64,000 nucleotides of DNA from DYJK01 sp040755055 (GTDB lineage Bacteria; Bacteroidota; Ignavibacteria; Ignavibacteriales; Melioribacteraceae). The translations under genes were made by a program, and so were the position numbers. The notes under the pieces are model-generated. The model saw nothing but the letters and a program-made list of their open reading frames with translations. It made no database searches and was not told the DNA's origin. The first letter of the stretch is position 1. The number at the start of each line of letters is the position of its first letter. The stretch lies in contig JBFMBS010000009.1 in the NCBI GenBank assembly GCA_040755055.1, positions 73,368 to 137,367 of the forward strand, given 5' to 3'. Positions 17,635-26,219 of this stretch are shown one piece after another.

Positions 17635-18069
17635 ATGAAAACATTTTTAACACTCATCATTCTGCACTCTACCTTCTGCGTTCTAACAGCCCAACTAAAA
17701 GTAATAACCTCTCCCGATGCACCGAAGGCAATCGGTCCCTACTCCCAGGCAATTGAAGCTAACGGATTTGTTTTTCTATCCGGGCAAATTGCTATTGACC
17801 CAGCAACTAGCACAATGATTGAAAACGATATCGAGAAACAGACACGACAAATTTTTGCAAACATCCGTGCAGTTCTTAAAGAAGCCGGGACGGATATTAC
17901 AAAAGTTGTAAAATGTACTGTCTTTATGATTGACCTTAACGACTTTGCAAAGATGAATAAAATTTACGAAGAAGAATTTGCCGGGCATAAACCGGCACGC
18001 TCCACCGTGCAAGTTGCACGCTTGCCTAAGGATGCCCTAATTGAAATTGAGTGTGTTGTGGTAAAATAA
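17635..18069 (+). CDS. RidA/YjgF family protein with an N-terminal export signal
   Basis: 144 residues. After a 20-residue hydrophobic leader (MKTFLTLIILHSTFCVLTAQ, a plausible Bacteroidota signal peptide ending in A-Q) comes a complete RidA fold: APKAIGPYSQAIEANGFVFL, SGQIAIDP, and the conserved Arg in KPARSTVQVARLPKDALIEIE. RidA proteins hydrolyse reactive enamines/imines and are normally cytosolic, so an exported copy is unusual. No ATG, GTG or TTG lies between the leader and the core, so the leader belongs to the frame as it stands. Part of it is encoded by TTCTGC/CTCTAC-type repeat DNA. Confidence 0.85.
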   Translation: MKTFLTLIILHSTFCVLTAQLKVITSPDAPKAIGPYSQAIEANGFVFLSGQIAIDPATSTMIENDIEKQTRQIFANIRAVLKEAGTDITKVVKCTVFMIDLNDFAKMNKIYEEEFAGHKPARSTVQVARLPKDALIEIECVVVK

Positions 18070-18228
18070 TGTTAACCGGATTGTTACTCCGTTTACCCAA
18101 AACATTTCGGTTTATGTTGAATTAAGTTTTTGATAAGTTATTAGCGAAGAAATTGAGGAAAAGAACTCGGTTGCTAATCAACAAAAACCTCGTTAATTAA
18201 TTGCTCCACACAAAAATATGAGTACACT

Positions 18229-18960
18229 ATGGATTACTTAGGAACATTTGGGACTATTCTTTTTGGTGCTTTAAGTATCTATTTCTTTTTTCGTTCTCAA
18301 ACAATTAAAAGACCCTTATTCGTTTATCAAACGGATCTTTTACAAACAAAAAATCATCCAGAAATTAGTATTATATTTAGGAAAAATCAGATACATAATT
18401 TATCCAGAGCGTATATATTATTCTGCAACAAAGGTAATAAAGAAATTAGGAACAATGATTTGCCAACCAGTAAATATCCTACAATTATTTTTCAAGATAA
18501 TGTAAAAGTATTATCAGTAAATAAGACTGCTATTTCTTCTGAAGAAAATAATTTCCAAATAATTCTTAGTGGTAACAAAGTAGAAATCAGATTTGATTAT
18601 ATGAATCAAAATGATGGGGTAGTTTTCGAAGTTTTATATGATTCAGATACAGAGGAATTACCAGCTAAATTGAATGCTCCATTTATTGGAATATCTAAAA
18701 TTAGTTTAGATATATATAAAAGCGATTATAAAAAAAGTGAAACTATTGGAGGGCTTGTAGCTGGCAGTTTATTATTTGGTCTACCGTCTATAATAATGAT
18801 TTCCAATATCATTAAACAATTACCAGAATTACCATCCATCACAATTATTATTGTGTGCCCTTTTTTGCTTGCTTTATTTATAATTTCTACATGGAAGTTA
18901 TTAAGAGACTATTTCAAATATTCGTTACCACTTTTTGCTAAATCTTATTTTAAGAAATAA
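18229..18960 (+). CDS. Membrane protein of unknown function
   Basis: 243 residues, not recognised. One N-terminal membrane helix (LGTFGTILFGALSIYFFF) is followed by a basic stretch, a mainly beta soluble region (about 25-165), and two C-terminal helices (GLVAGSLLFGLPSIIMI and TIIIVCPFLLALFIIS). Codon use is AT-rich compared with the housekeeping genes, suggesting accessory origin. Flanked by gaps containing hairpin repeats. The ATG is at the end of a short AT-rich leader without a clear ribosome-binding site. Confidence 0.65.
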   Translation: MDYLGTFGTILFGALSIYFFFRSQTIKRPLFVYQTDLLQTKNHPEISIIFRKNQIHNLSRAYILFCNKGNKEIRNNDLPTSKYPTIIFQDNVKVLSVNKTAISSEENNFQIILSGNKVEIRFDYMNQNDGVVFEVLYDSDTEELPAKLNAPFIGISKISLDIYKSDYKKSETIGGLVAGSLLFGLPSIIMISNIIKQLPELPSITIIIVCPFLLALFIISTWKLLRDYFKYSLPLFAKSYFKK

Positions 18961-19030
18961 TACATAACACTCACCTCGATAGCGGTCACTTTTGCCGAAA
19001 TGGTCTCTGTGTCGCTTAAGAAAATAGATT

Positions 19031-19066
19031 TTCCACACCGTCAAGGACAGTTCCTTGACGAAAACT
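19031..19066. repeat. Hairpin repeat CGTCAAGGA-CAGT-TCCTTGACG (copy 1)
   Basis: A perfect 9-bp stem (19039-19047 with 19052-19060) and tetraloop CAGT, preceded by TCCACA and followed by AAAAC. A diverged copy with the same flanks lies at 22264-22299. It is not followed by a T-run, so it does not look like a terminator. Confidence 0.7.
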
Positions 19067-19159
19067 TAACTGAAGAGATATAACGAGATATTAGCGAATA
19101 AATAAGAGTACAGTTAAGGTATTAAACTTAACTTCCAAGAAATAATAACAAGGTGTTCT

Positions 19160-19483
19160 ATGAAAATTACATGCCCAAATTGTGAAAGCGAAGATGTTAA
19201 GATGCTGCTGCCGAATTTTTACGAGTGCCGGGATTGCAACCGCGTCTTTTCAATCAAACCAAATTCTCAATTAACTATTGATATTGATGGAGTTAGAATA
19301 GTACCGCTGCCTTCAATTCCAAGACCGCTAAAAGTTTTTGAAAGTACTAGACCTCAACTTTCTATTAATCTTCACCAATTCGGCATTGAAAAGAATTTAC
19401 TTATTAAAAAGATCAAAAGTAAAAAGGCGTTAACAGCAGCTAGTAAGAATATAATTCTCAAGAACTTAGGTTTGAAATTTTAA
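19160..19483 (+). CDS. Small zinc-ribbon protein
   Basis: 107 residues. The N-terminus has a four-cysteine zinc ribbon (CPNCESEDVKMLLPNFYECRDC style, two CxxC knuckles 15 residues apart) ending in the common RVFSIK strand. The remainder is a basic Lys-rich segment (KKIKSKKALTAASKNI). AAGGTG precedes the start. Function unknown; nucleic-acid or protein binding is possible from the fold alone. Confidence 0.6.
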   Translation: MKITCPNCESEDVKMLLPNFYECRDCNRVFSIKPNSQLTIDIDGVRIVPLPSIPRPLKVFESTRPQLSINLHQFGIEKNLLIKKIKSKKALTAASKNIILKNLGLKF

Positions 19484-19517
19484 CGTCTCTGAATAGTTAA
19501 CAAATAAATAGTTATAA

Positions 19518-19949
19518 ATGGACCTGAAAGAAATACAAGAAATTATTAGCGAGCAATCGACCAAGTGTTCTGCTATAGGCAGACAAATAGCATTAGGATT
19601 AATGGGTGTTACGTGGGCATTCTTCTTTTCGGATAAACAGTTCTCGTCACATTTTCTCCTGATCACTGCCCTATTCTCCGAGATTCTGTATTACCTGATC
19701 GACTTCAGTCAATATTTTTTTGTGCTGATCTCTTATAAGAGGCTATACACTAACACGCACAAAATACTAACAAAAAAAGACGATACAATAAAAGATGCGG
19801 ATCTTGAATATTCTGTGCTTATGGTAAAAAGTGAAATTAATAAGAAAGGTTTTAGATTCTTCTTTGTGAAATTTCCTATGCTGATAATTTCTTTCATTAC
19901 CCTTTTAATATACATAGTATTGCAAATAGTTAAAACCGGAAGTTTATAA
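19518..19949 (+). CDS. Small membrane protein of unknown function
   Basis: 143 residues with about three membrane segments (ALGLMGVTWAFFFS, FLLITALFSEILYYLI, FPMLIISFITLLIYIVLQI) and a Lys/Asp-rich loop between the second and third. Not recognised. It lies 34 bp after the zinc-ribbon gene and 22 bp before the CBM20 protein, so the three could share a transcript. Confidence 0.6.
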   Translation: MDLKEIQEIISEQSTKCSAIGRQIALGLMGVTWAFFFSDKQFSSHFLLITALFSEILYYLIDFSQYFFVLISYKRLYTNTHKILTKKDDTIKDADLEYSVLMVKSEINKKGFRFFFVKFPMLIISFITLLIYIVLQIVKTGSL

Positions 19950-19971
19950 ATAAGAAAAGCAACGAGATAAA

Positions 19972-21519
19972 ATGCGTAGATCAACCGTGTTGTTCATTGC
20001 TTCATTATTACTAGCAACAAATGTGAATGCTCAAAACTCTTTCGATAGTCTTATTACTCGTTACTACAACACATTTGTTAGTTCGGATGAGATTCTAATT
20101 GTTAAAGGTAGATTAACTGATAAGTATCCGGCTGAATTAAATGAAATTTTTCTATCGTGGGAGAACGAAAATCTTAAGATCAAATATGAAGACGAACTTG
20201 ATTCCCTCGATCTTAAAAAACATCTCCAGTTCTATGGTCCGATTGGCTCTTACGTTCACTTGCAAAAGTTCTTGCCGAAAGTACTAACCGTGACTGAAAA
20301 CGGATTCAGTTTTGGTCCATATGACTTTACAGACTCACTCGATGCGATAAGTATTTTTCCCTCCGAGTGCGATAGATATTTTCAAATATCAAATTCATTC
20401 ACCGGGTTAAAAACTCTCTGGACAACTTTTCAATACTTGAGCCAATATTTTATCATGCAAAATTGGGCAATCACACATCACGGCTTTTTATTAAATAATG
20501 AGTTCGATCCCGCAAATCACTACGATGTATGGAAATTGAGAAAGAAACAGCTAATAGAAAAATCAACTAAGTATTACACCTTTTACTATGATCCATCGGT
20601 ATTTGTTAATAAACAAAACGCAGATAGTCTTTTCTTAAATGAGGATAAAAAAGTTGATAATATTCTTAGTTTTTTTGGATTAGCACAGCCCGAACGAAAA
20701 ATAGAATGTTTTCTTTATAAAGACTTTGCACAGAAATATTATTTATCGGCAACACCAGGCAGTGGAAATATTTTCATCAAAGCGTACCAGAATCATTCAA
20801 TCGGACTTGGTGTAGTTGAACATGAATCGATCCACATTTTATTTAACGACCGGGTTGGGTCGCTTACATCTTTTTTCTCGGAGGGTGTTGTAGGCTATTA
20901 TTACGCATGTAAGGATAGCAGCAGTTGGAAAAGAACAAGAATGCTTATTACCAATAGTGTCGATTTCAGCATAAAAAAATATTTGGTTAGCAGCAGATTT
21001 AATTTTTCGTCGGAAGATTACGCAGCATCCGCTTTTTTTATTAAGTACCTTATTGATTCATATGGTTTGGAAAAATTTAAATCTTTCTGCAAAGCAAAAA
21101 GCATTGAAGAAGGATTCGCCGGCATATATGGAATGAACATCGATCAAGTATATGCCGATTGGAACAACTATTTTGAAAGTTACAAAATACCATTGGGACC
21201 CGATAGAAAGATTATTGTTCAGGTCATTTGCAAAGATTTACCCGATAGTTCAAAGATATTCATAACCGGCGATCATCAATTACTAAGCAATTGGAACCCC
21301 GGCAAGATTATTCTTGAGAAACAAAATGACGGCGTTTGGTTCAAAGAATTCGCCTTCCCCGAAGGATCGATTATCAGTTATAAAATCACACGCGGAAGTT
21401 GGGATAAAGAAGCACTCGATCAGAATGGCAATGTTCCCGGTAATTCTATCTATGAAGTGAAACAAGACGATACAATTGTAATCCATGTCAATAAATGGAA
21501 AGATCAATTGGGGAAATAA
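19972..21519 (+). CDS. Secreted gluzincin-like metallopeptidase with C-terminal CBM20 domain
   Basis: 515 residues with a signal peptide (VLFIASLLLATNVNAQ). The central part carries HESIH (H284, E285, H288) and a downstream Glu in SEGVVGYYY (E304), the layout of a gluzincin active site (HExxH...E). The last about 100 residues (IIVQVICKDLPDSSKIFITG, then LSNWNPGK and VWFKEFAFPEG) match the starch-binding CBM20 fold. It probably acts outside the cytoplasm on a glycan-associated substrate; which peptide or polysaccharide is cleaved or bound is unknown. A peptidase-MA-like family assignment is an inference from the motif spacing. Confidence 0.7.
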   Translation: MRRSTVLFIASLLLATNVNAQNSFDSLITRYYNTFVSSDEILIVKGRLTDKYPAELNEIFLSWENENLKIKYEDELDSLDLKKHLQFYGPIGSYVHLQKFLPKVLTVTENGFSFGPYDFTDSLDAISIFPSECDRYFQISNSFTGLKTLWTTFQYLSQYFIMQNWAITHHGFLLNNEFDPANHYDVWKLRKKQLIEKSTKYYTFYYDPSVFVNKQNADSLFLNEDKKVDNILSFFGLAQPERKIECFLYKDFAQKYYLSATPGSGNIFIKAYQNHSIGLGVVEHESIHILFNDRVGSLTSFFSEGVVGYYYACKDSSSWKRTRMLITNSVDFSIKKYLVSSRFNFSSEDYAASAFFIKYLIDSYGLEKFKSFCKAKSIEEGFAGIYGMNIDQVYADWNNYFESYKIPLGPDRKIIVQVICKDLPDSSKIFITGDHQLLSNWNPGKIILEKQNDGVWFKEFAFPEGSIISYKITRGSWDKEALDQNGNVPGNSIYEVKQDDTIVIHVNKWKDQLGK

Positions 21520-21636
21520 ATGTGCACGTTGCACTGTTCTCAAGAACTACTCATTAACTGAAATTGTGAAGAACATTACTGAGGTTTTTTATGTGAATTA
21601 TCTTTCGTATTTTTTTCCGAGAAAAAGAAGAATTAA

Positions 21637-21936
21637 ATGAAAAGTTATTCGTCGAGCGAAATAATAGAAATATTGAATCGCAACAAGAATTTACTAAAAC
21701 GATACAGAGTTAAGAAAATTGGCTTGTTCGGTTCTTTTTCGAGGGATGAATCTAATAATGAAAGTGATATAGATTTGCTAGTTGATTTTGAAGAAAAATC
21801 ACTTGATAATTTCATTGATTTAGTTTTTGAACTAGAAAAAATATTTGGACGGAAAGTTGAACTACTGACTAAAGAAGGAATTAGCCCATATATCTTACCT
21901 TATGTGCAAAATGAGGTCCGCTGGTATGAAGCATGA
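21637..21936 (+). CDS. mntA: MntA-type minimal nucleotidyltransferase (antitoxin), module 1
   Basis: 99 residues with the nucleotidyltransferase motif GLFGSFSRDE followed by SDIDLLVDF (GS-x10-DxD). The MntA antitoxin modifies its HepT partner by AMPylation in characterised type VII systems. It overlaps the HepT start by 11 bp, which supports a coupled two-gene toxin-antitoxin module. Confidence 0.88.
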   Translation: MKSYSSSEIIEILNRNKNLLKRYRVKKIGLFGSFSRDESNNESDIDLLVDFEEKSLDNFIDLVFELEKIFGRKVELLTKEGISPYILPYVQNEVRWYEA

Positions 21937-22255
21937 TAAAATTTACTTGCAGCACATTCTTGATGAAATAGTCTTTATTAAAAAGTCAGTCGCCAATCTA
22001 AACTATAATACTTTTACCGAAAGCGAAACTTACACAAGAGCATTTTCAAGAAGCATTGAAATAATTGGTGAAGCAGTTAAAAATTTATCTCCGAATTTTA
22101 GAGAAAAATACAACGATATTGATTGGAAGAAAATCGCTGGTATGCGTGATAAATTAATTCATCAATATTTTAGTGTAGATTACGAACTGATTTGGGATGC
22201 TGTCAAAAATAAACTCCCATCCATTGAAAACCGAATTAAAGAAATATTAGATTAA
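21926..22255 (+). CDS. hepT: HepT-like HEPN ribonuclease toxin (DUF86), module 1
   Basis: 109 residues from the ATG at 21926; an in-frame ATG at 21902 lies deep in mntA and would only add non-homologous residues. All-helical HEPN domain with the catalytic RX4HXY motif RDKLIHQYF and the conserved RSIEIIGEAVKN helix. HepT proteins are RNases (tRNA or mRNA) kept inactive by MntA. Confidence 0.88.
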   Translation: MKHDKIYLQHILDEIVFIKKSVANLNYNTFTESETYTRAFSRSIEIIGEAVKNLSPNFREKYNDIDWKKIAGMRDKLIHQYFSVDYELIWDAVKNKLPSIENRIKEILD

Positions 22256-22263
22256 TATAAATC

Positions 22264-22299
22264 TATCCACATCGCCAAGGACCTCTCCTTGACAAAAAC
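22264..22299. repeat. Hairpin repeat CAAGGA-N4-TCCTTG (copy 2)
   Basis: GCCAAGGA, loop CCTC, TCCTTGAC, with the same flanking TCCACA and AAAAAC as copy 1 at 19031-19066. The left-hand base T of copy 1 is C here, so the stem ends one pair earlier. It lies between hepT and the DUF3788 gene. Confidence 0.65.
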
Positions 22300-22316
22300 A
22301 TGTATTAGGAGGAAAC

Positions 22317-22739
22317 GTGGATAAAATAATTTTATCAGACAAGAACCAATTCCCCACCGAGGAAATTATATTTTCTCACATAGGCAAATCAAAAATATTC
22401 TGGGAATCTTTGTTCAAACACATTCATACAAATCATCCCGATTTTTCCGAAGAGTGGAGATATTATAACGATGGCAAAAGCTGGCTGTTCAAAGTTACAA
22501 GAAAATCAAAAACGATATTTTGGCTTTCCCTTATCGAAGACACATTTAGAATAACATTCTACTTGAGCGATAAAGCGGAAACGGCTATTAAGGAGAGTTC
22601 TATTTCTGCCTCACTAAAAAAGCAATTTAAAGATGGGAAAAAATTTGGCAAAATCCGCGGACTTACCCTACTAATGAATAACAAACAAAATGTTGAGTCT
22701 GCTAAAGAGTTAATATCGATCAAGCTAAAAAACAAATAG
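22317..22739 (+). CDS. DUF3788 family protein
   Basis: 140 residues. GTG start chosen because a perfect AGGAGG sits four bases upstream. The pattern WRYYNDGKSWLFKVTRKSKT, then WLSLIEDTFRITFYLSDKA, matches the DUF3788 family of small cytoplasmic proteins. The family has no assigned biochemical activity. It follows the first HepT/MntA module but is separated from it by a hairpin repeat, so co-transcription is uncertain. Confidence 0.75.
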   Translation: MDKIILSDKNQFPTEEIIFSHIGKSKIFWESLFKHIHTNHPDFSEEWRYYNDGKSWLFKVTRKSKTIFWLSLIEDTFRITFYLSDKAETAIKESSISASLKKQFKDGKKFGKIRGLTLLMNNKQNVESAKELISIKLKNK

Positions 22740-22813
22740 CAACTCACTCATGTCTATCGGAGGTATGTTGATGGATTAACAGTATCGAATCAAATTATAA
22801 ATAGAGAGTTAAT

Positions 22814-23194
22814 ATGAAATATTTATACTTTTTATTATTGGCTGTTTTCATTACTAATAATTTACTCGCACAAGAGATAATTTTTACCCACAAGCTTGAA
22901 TTGTTGACACCCAAAGTAACCGAACCTTACATTTTAGATGCAGCCATTTATGCCAAGGACAGTGTTGATTACATCCGCATTCAATTTCCTGATGATTTAA
23001 TCACTGCTGAATACATTGTCGATAGTGCTAAAATAAAATTTCAAGCAACCAAAATAAGCGATGCAAAACTCGTAACAATACAATTTATTGGCAGCGGAAA
23101 TATCGAAAATAAAATTGATGGGACATTCACAGCACTTGTAGATTGTGTGTTTAGGAAGGACATGTCGGGGAATTTTGTTTTGAGAAAAAAATAA
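22814..23194 (+). CDS. Small secreted protein of unknown function
   Basis: 126 residues with a signal peptide (YLYFLLLAVFITNNLLAQ, cleavage likely after A-Q position). The mature part is predicted beta-rich with no recognisable motif and two cysteines at most. AGAGAG precedes the ATG. Probably periplasmic. Confidence 0.55.
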   Translation: MKYLYFLLLAVFITNNLLAQEIIFTHKLELLTPKVTEPYILDAAIYAKDSVDYIRIQFPDDLITAEYIVDSAKIKFQATKISDAKLVTIQFIGSGNIENKIDGTFTALVDCVFRKDMSGNFVLRKK

Positions 23195-23286
23195 CAATAC
23201 TCAAACCCACTTAACAGGAACTAAGTGCGGCAAGTTTTTATAACTACTTATGATTTATCATGGTTTTTCATAATCGATCATATTTG

Positions 23287-23318
23287 ATCTGCGTTCTATT
23301 GTCTTTAACATTTTTATC
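23287..23318. repeat. GCGTTCTATTG-type intergenic repeat (copy 1)
   Basis: GCGTTCTATTGTCTTTAACA followed by a T-run, in the 211-bp gap before the GH66 gene. It matches GCGTTCTATTGCCTTAGACA plus T-run at 42.89 kb, just before the helicase start. The rest of the gap is AT-rich and shows no gene. Confidence 0.6.
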
Positions 23319-23405
23319 CACAACTTTTTTCCAAAGCTTTAACATTACCCACGCTGGTGATAAATATTATTTATGTACATTTCGAATTATTAAATTACTT
23401 AGTAT

Positions 23406-25478
23406 ATGAGCGGACTCTTAAACTTTTTCGTCATCACTATATTTATATCTTCGGTGATCTTCTGTCAATCCAATCATTTTACTTTTCTCAGTACCGACAA
23501 ATCAAGATATAACCCGGGTGAAACTGTAAATTTTGAAGTTGGTTTAACAAATCCACCGGCTGGTTCCTACATAAGAATAAATTACAAACATTTGTCCGTG
23601 ACAATTGCGAGCGACTCGATTTTAAATTTGCAGCAGACAAACTGGAACTGGCTCCCTCCGCAAAAGGATTTTACCGGTTACCTTGTTGAAGTTTATCTTA
23701 TCGGACAAGACACGATTTTAGATCAAATAAATACGGCTGTTGATGTCTCATCGGACTACGGCAAATTTCCGCGCTATGGGTTTCTTTCCAAATATCCATT
23801 GATGACGGAAGAACAGATGAATGATGTAATAACCAACCTGAATGATCATCACATAAACGCAATACAGTTTTATGATTGGCATTACAAACACCACGTTCCA
23901 CTAAGCGGAACACCTGAGAATCCCTCAACATCGTGGCTCGATATTGCAAATAGAACAAATTATTTTTCTACCGTTAACAGATACATTGAACTCGCCCACA
24001 ACCGTAATATGAAAGCAATGTCATACAATCTCCTTTACGGTGCGCTTGAGAGTGCCGGACAAGATGGTGTTGCTAACGAGTGGTATTTATACAAAGATAT
24101 TAATCACACACAAAAAGATTTCCTCGATCTTTCATTTTGGGGTCACTACATTTATCTACTCGATCCGGGCAACAACGGATGGCAGAATTATATTTTTGGA
24201 CAAATGCAGAGTGTATTTACCGCTCTCCCCTTCGACGGATGGCATGTTGATCAAGTGGGTGAACGCGGAACGCTTTATGATTATTCCGGGACAAGTGTAA
24301 ATCTTAAAAACGATTTTACCAATTTTCTTACGAATGCAAAAAATTATTTAGACGCTAATTTAGTTATGAATGCAGTCAACCAGTACGGACAGCAGAACAT
24401 CGCCCAAGGTCCGGTTGATTTTCTCTATACAGAAGTTTGGTCGCCTAATACTACATTTAACTCGCTCGCATCGATCATTGTTAATAATTTTAATTTATCT
24501 GGCGGAACAAAAAACTCTGTTCTTGCTGCTTATGTCAACCATGATCTTTCCAATAATCCGGGATACTTTAACACACCGGCACTACTCTATGCTGATGCAG
24601 TAATATTTGCCTATGGCGGTTCACATATCGAACTTGGCGAGCATATGCTCGGTCACGAATATTTTCCAAATGAAAATTTGAGTATGACCGATGAATTAAA
24701 AACAAGTTTAAAAAATTATTACAACTCTTTAACAGCATACGAGAACTTGCTGCGTGATAAAGGAACATTGGCAACATCTGATTTAACAACAAGCGGAAAT
24801 GTTGCGCTATCAAAATGGCCACCGGTACTTGGCACAATTACTTCGTTCAAAAAACAAATCGATAGTGTTGATGTATTTCACCTGATCAATTTTAAAGGTG
24901 CTGCTTCTCTCGATTGGCGGGATAACTCAAAAACTCAGCATGAACCGGATTTGTTAGAAAACATTCCGCTAAGTTTTATAACAACGAAACAAGTTGATAA
25001 AATTTGGTTTGCTTCACCCGATTATAATTTAGGCTCACCGGTCGAAATTCAATTTCAAAATATTAATAACGAAATTTCTTTCACACTGCCCTACCTTAAA
25101 TACTGGGATATGATCGTAGTTGAATACGTAGCATCAACAGAGGCAAAACAAACGTACAATGAATTGCCAACAGAGTTTATTCTTTACCAAAATTATCCGA
25201 ACCCATTCAACCCAATTACAACAATAGAATATACAATACACACCTCCACCTTCGGTGTCCCCTCTCGAGAGGGGAATCAAAGGGGTGTGTTCGTAACTTT
25301 AAAAGTTTATGATTTCCTCGGACGTGAAGTTGCAACGCTTGTGAATGAATACAAACTACCGGGGGAATATAATTCTCAATTCTCAATTCAAAATTATAAA
25401 TTATCCAGTGGTGTATATTTTTATCAGTTGCAAGCTGGTAATTATTCTGTTACAAAAAAACTTGTAATAATGAAGTAG
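23406..25478 (+). CDS. Secreted GH66 dextranase/CITase-like glycoside hydrolase with T9SS sorting domain
   Basis: 690 residues. Signal peptide (FFVITIFISSVIFCQ), an N-terminal beta domain, then a GH66 catalytic barrel (about 110-480) with DGWHVDQVG (D282, likely nucleophile) and DFLYTEVW (E343, likely acid/base). After a beta domain, the C-terminus is a type-A T9SS sorting domain (FILYQNYPNPFNPITTIEY, then LKVYDFLGREVATLVN and SSGVYFYQLQAG). GH66 enzymes cleave alpha-1,6-glucan (dextran) or form cyclic isomaltooligosaccharides; which applies here is not decidable. The sorting domain has been enlarged by a 51-bp palindromic repeat (25239-25289) and by an ATTCTCA-type tandem (25372-25400), both in frame. 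Confidence 0.88.
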   Translation: MSGLLNFFVITIFISSVIFCQSNHFTFLSTDKSRYNPGETVNFEVGLTNPPAGSYIRINYKHLSVTIASDSILNLQQTNWNWLPPQKDFTGYLVEVYLIGQDTILDQINTAVDVSSDYGKFPRYGFLSKYPLMTEEQMNDVITNLNDHHINAIQFYDWHYKHHVPLSGTPENPSTSWLDIANRTNYFSTVNRYIELAHNRNMKAMSYNLLYGALESAGQDGVANEWYLYKDINHTQKDFLDLSFWGHYIYLLDPGNNGWQNYIFGQMQSVFTALPFDGWHVDQVGERGTLYDYSGTSVNLKNDFTNFLTNAKNYLDANLVMNAVNQYGQQNIAQGPVDFLYTEVWSPNTTFNSLASIIVNNFNLSGGTKNSVLAAYVNHDLSNNPGYFNTPALLYADAVIFAYGGSHIELGEHMLGHEYFPNENLSMTDELKTSLKNYYNSLTAYENLLRDKGTLATSDLTTSGNVALSKWPPVLGTITSFKKQIDSVDVFHLINFKGAASLDWRDNSKTQHEPDLLENIPLSFITTKQVDKIWFASPDYNLGSPVEIQFQNINNEISFTLPYLKYWDMIVVEYVASTEAKQTYNELPTEFILYQNYPNPFNPITTIEYTIHTSTFGVPSREGNQRGVFVTLKVYDFLGREVATLVNEYKLPGEYNSQFSIQNYKLSSGVYFYQLQAGNYSVTKKLVIMK
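25239..25289. repeat. 51-bp palindromic repeat inserted in frame in the GH66 gene
   Basis: CACACC at 25239 pairs with GGTGTG at 25284. Inside it are a small CACC-TTC-GGTG hairpin and a perfect 16-bp palindrome CCCCTCTCGAGAGGGG (25259-25274). Length 51 bp is 17 codons, so the frame is kept. It falls between two conserved strands of the T9SS domain, where homologues have only a short turn. Confidence 0.75.
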
Positions 25479-25667
25479 TAATTATGCAATCAATAAATTA
25501 ATTTTACAAACAGATACTACACCCAAAACCAGAATAAATAGTTATAAAGCTGTTCAGCAAATAAATTTATTTTGTTCCTCTCTTCTTTACCGGAAATTAG
25601 ATACTAAATAAATTCCCTTTTCTGATTCGACAATTGTTCTAAAAATAATCAATGAAGGAGGAATAAC

Positions 25668-26180
25668 GTGTCACAATTAAGAATGAAAGAATTCAGCACC
25701 GGTAAGTTGTATATCTCCGATGAGTCTGCCAATACCACACCGATTAAATTAAACGATGCTTTTGGTAATCAATCCGAAATAATTCCGGGTGAAGCGATAA
25801 GTCTAAGCCAATTCCCTAGTCGTTTGGAATCCAATCTGAACAACCAGGTATCATTTTTAACTTCTTGTAAATCAGCCGGAATATTGCCGGCGCGCATTTA
25901 TCAATTAAAAGCAAAAAATACTTACTCTAATCCTTTGCACATTTTGTACGTCACCGGGACGTATGATGCACTGATGAAATATTTCGAAATGTTTTATCTG
26001 CCCGAAGCCGAATCTATATTTGAAAAGTTATTCCATTCACAGAATTGGAATCTTATCAATGCCGAATCGAGTGTTGGTAACGTTGCACAAAAGGGATATG
26101 GCATTACTTCTCTCGATTCATTTGATAATCTGCTAAGAAAAATAAGGAATGGTGAGTATAATGTTTCTAAGGTTATATAA
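25668..26180 (+). CDS. Protein of unknown function
   Basis: 170 residues, not recognised. The GTG start is supported by GAAGGAGG six bases upstream. No signal peptide or membrane segment; predicted mixed alpha/beta. Two central segments, LHILYVTGTYDALMKYFEM and LPEAESIFEKLFHSQNW, look like a conserved core. First gene of a same-strand run up to 28.8 kb (HEAT, NTF2-like, VOC, membrane, YciI), but 39 bp separate it from the next gene. Confidence 0.55.
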   Translation: MSQLRMKEFSTGKLYISDESANTTPIKLNDAFGNQSEIIPGEAISLSQFPSRLESNLNNQVSFLTSCKSAGILPARIYQLKAKNTYSNPLHILYVTGTYDALMKYFEMFYLPEAESIFEKLFHSQNWNLINAESSVGNVAQKGYGITSLDSFDNLLRKIRNGEYNVSKVI

Positions 26181-26219
26181 TAAGTATTTCGCTACTTAAA
26201 ACATTCAAAGAGAATAATT

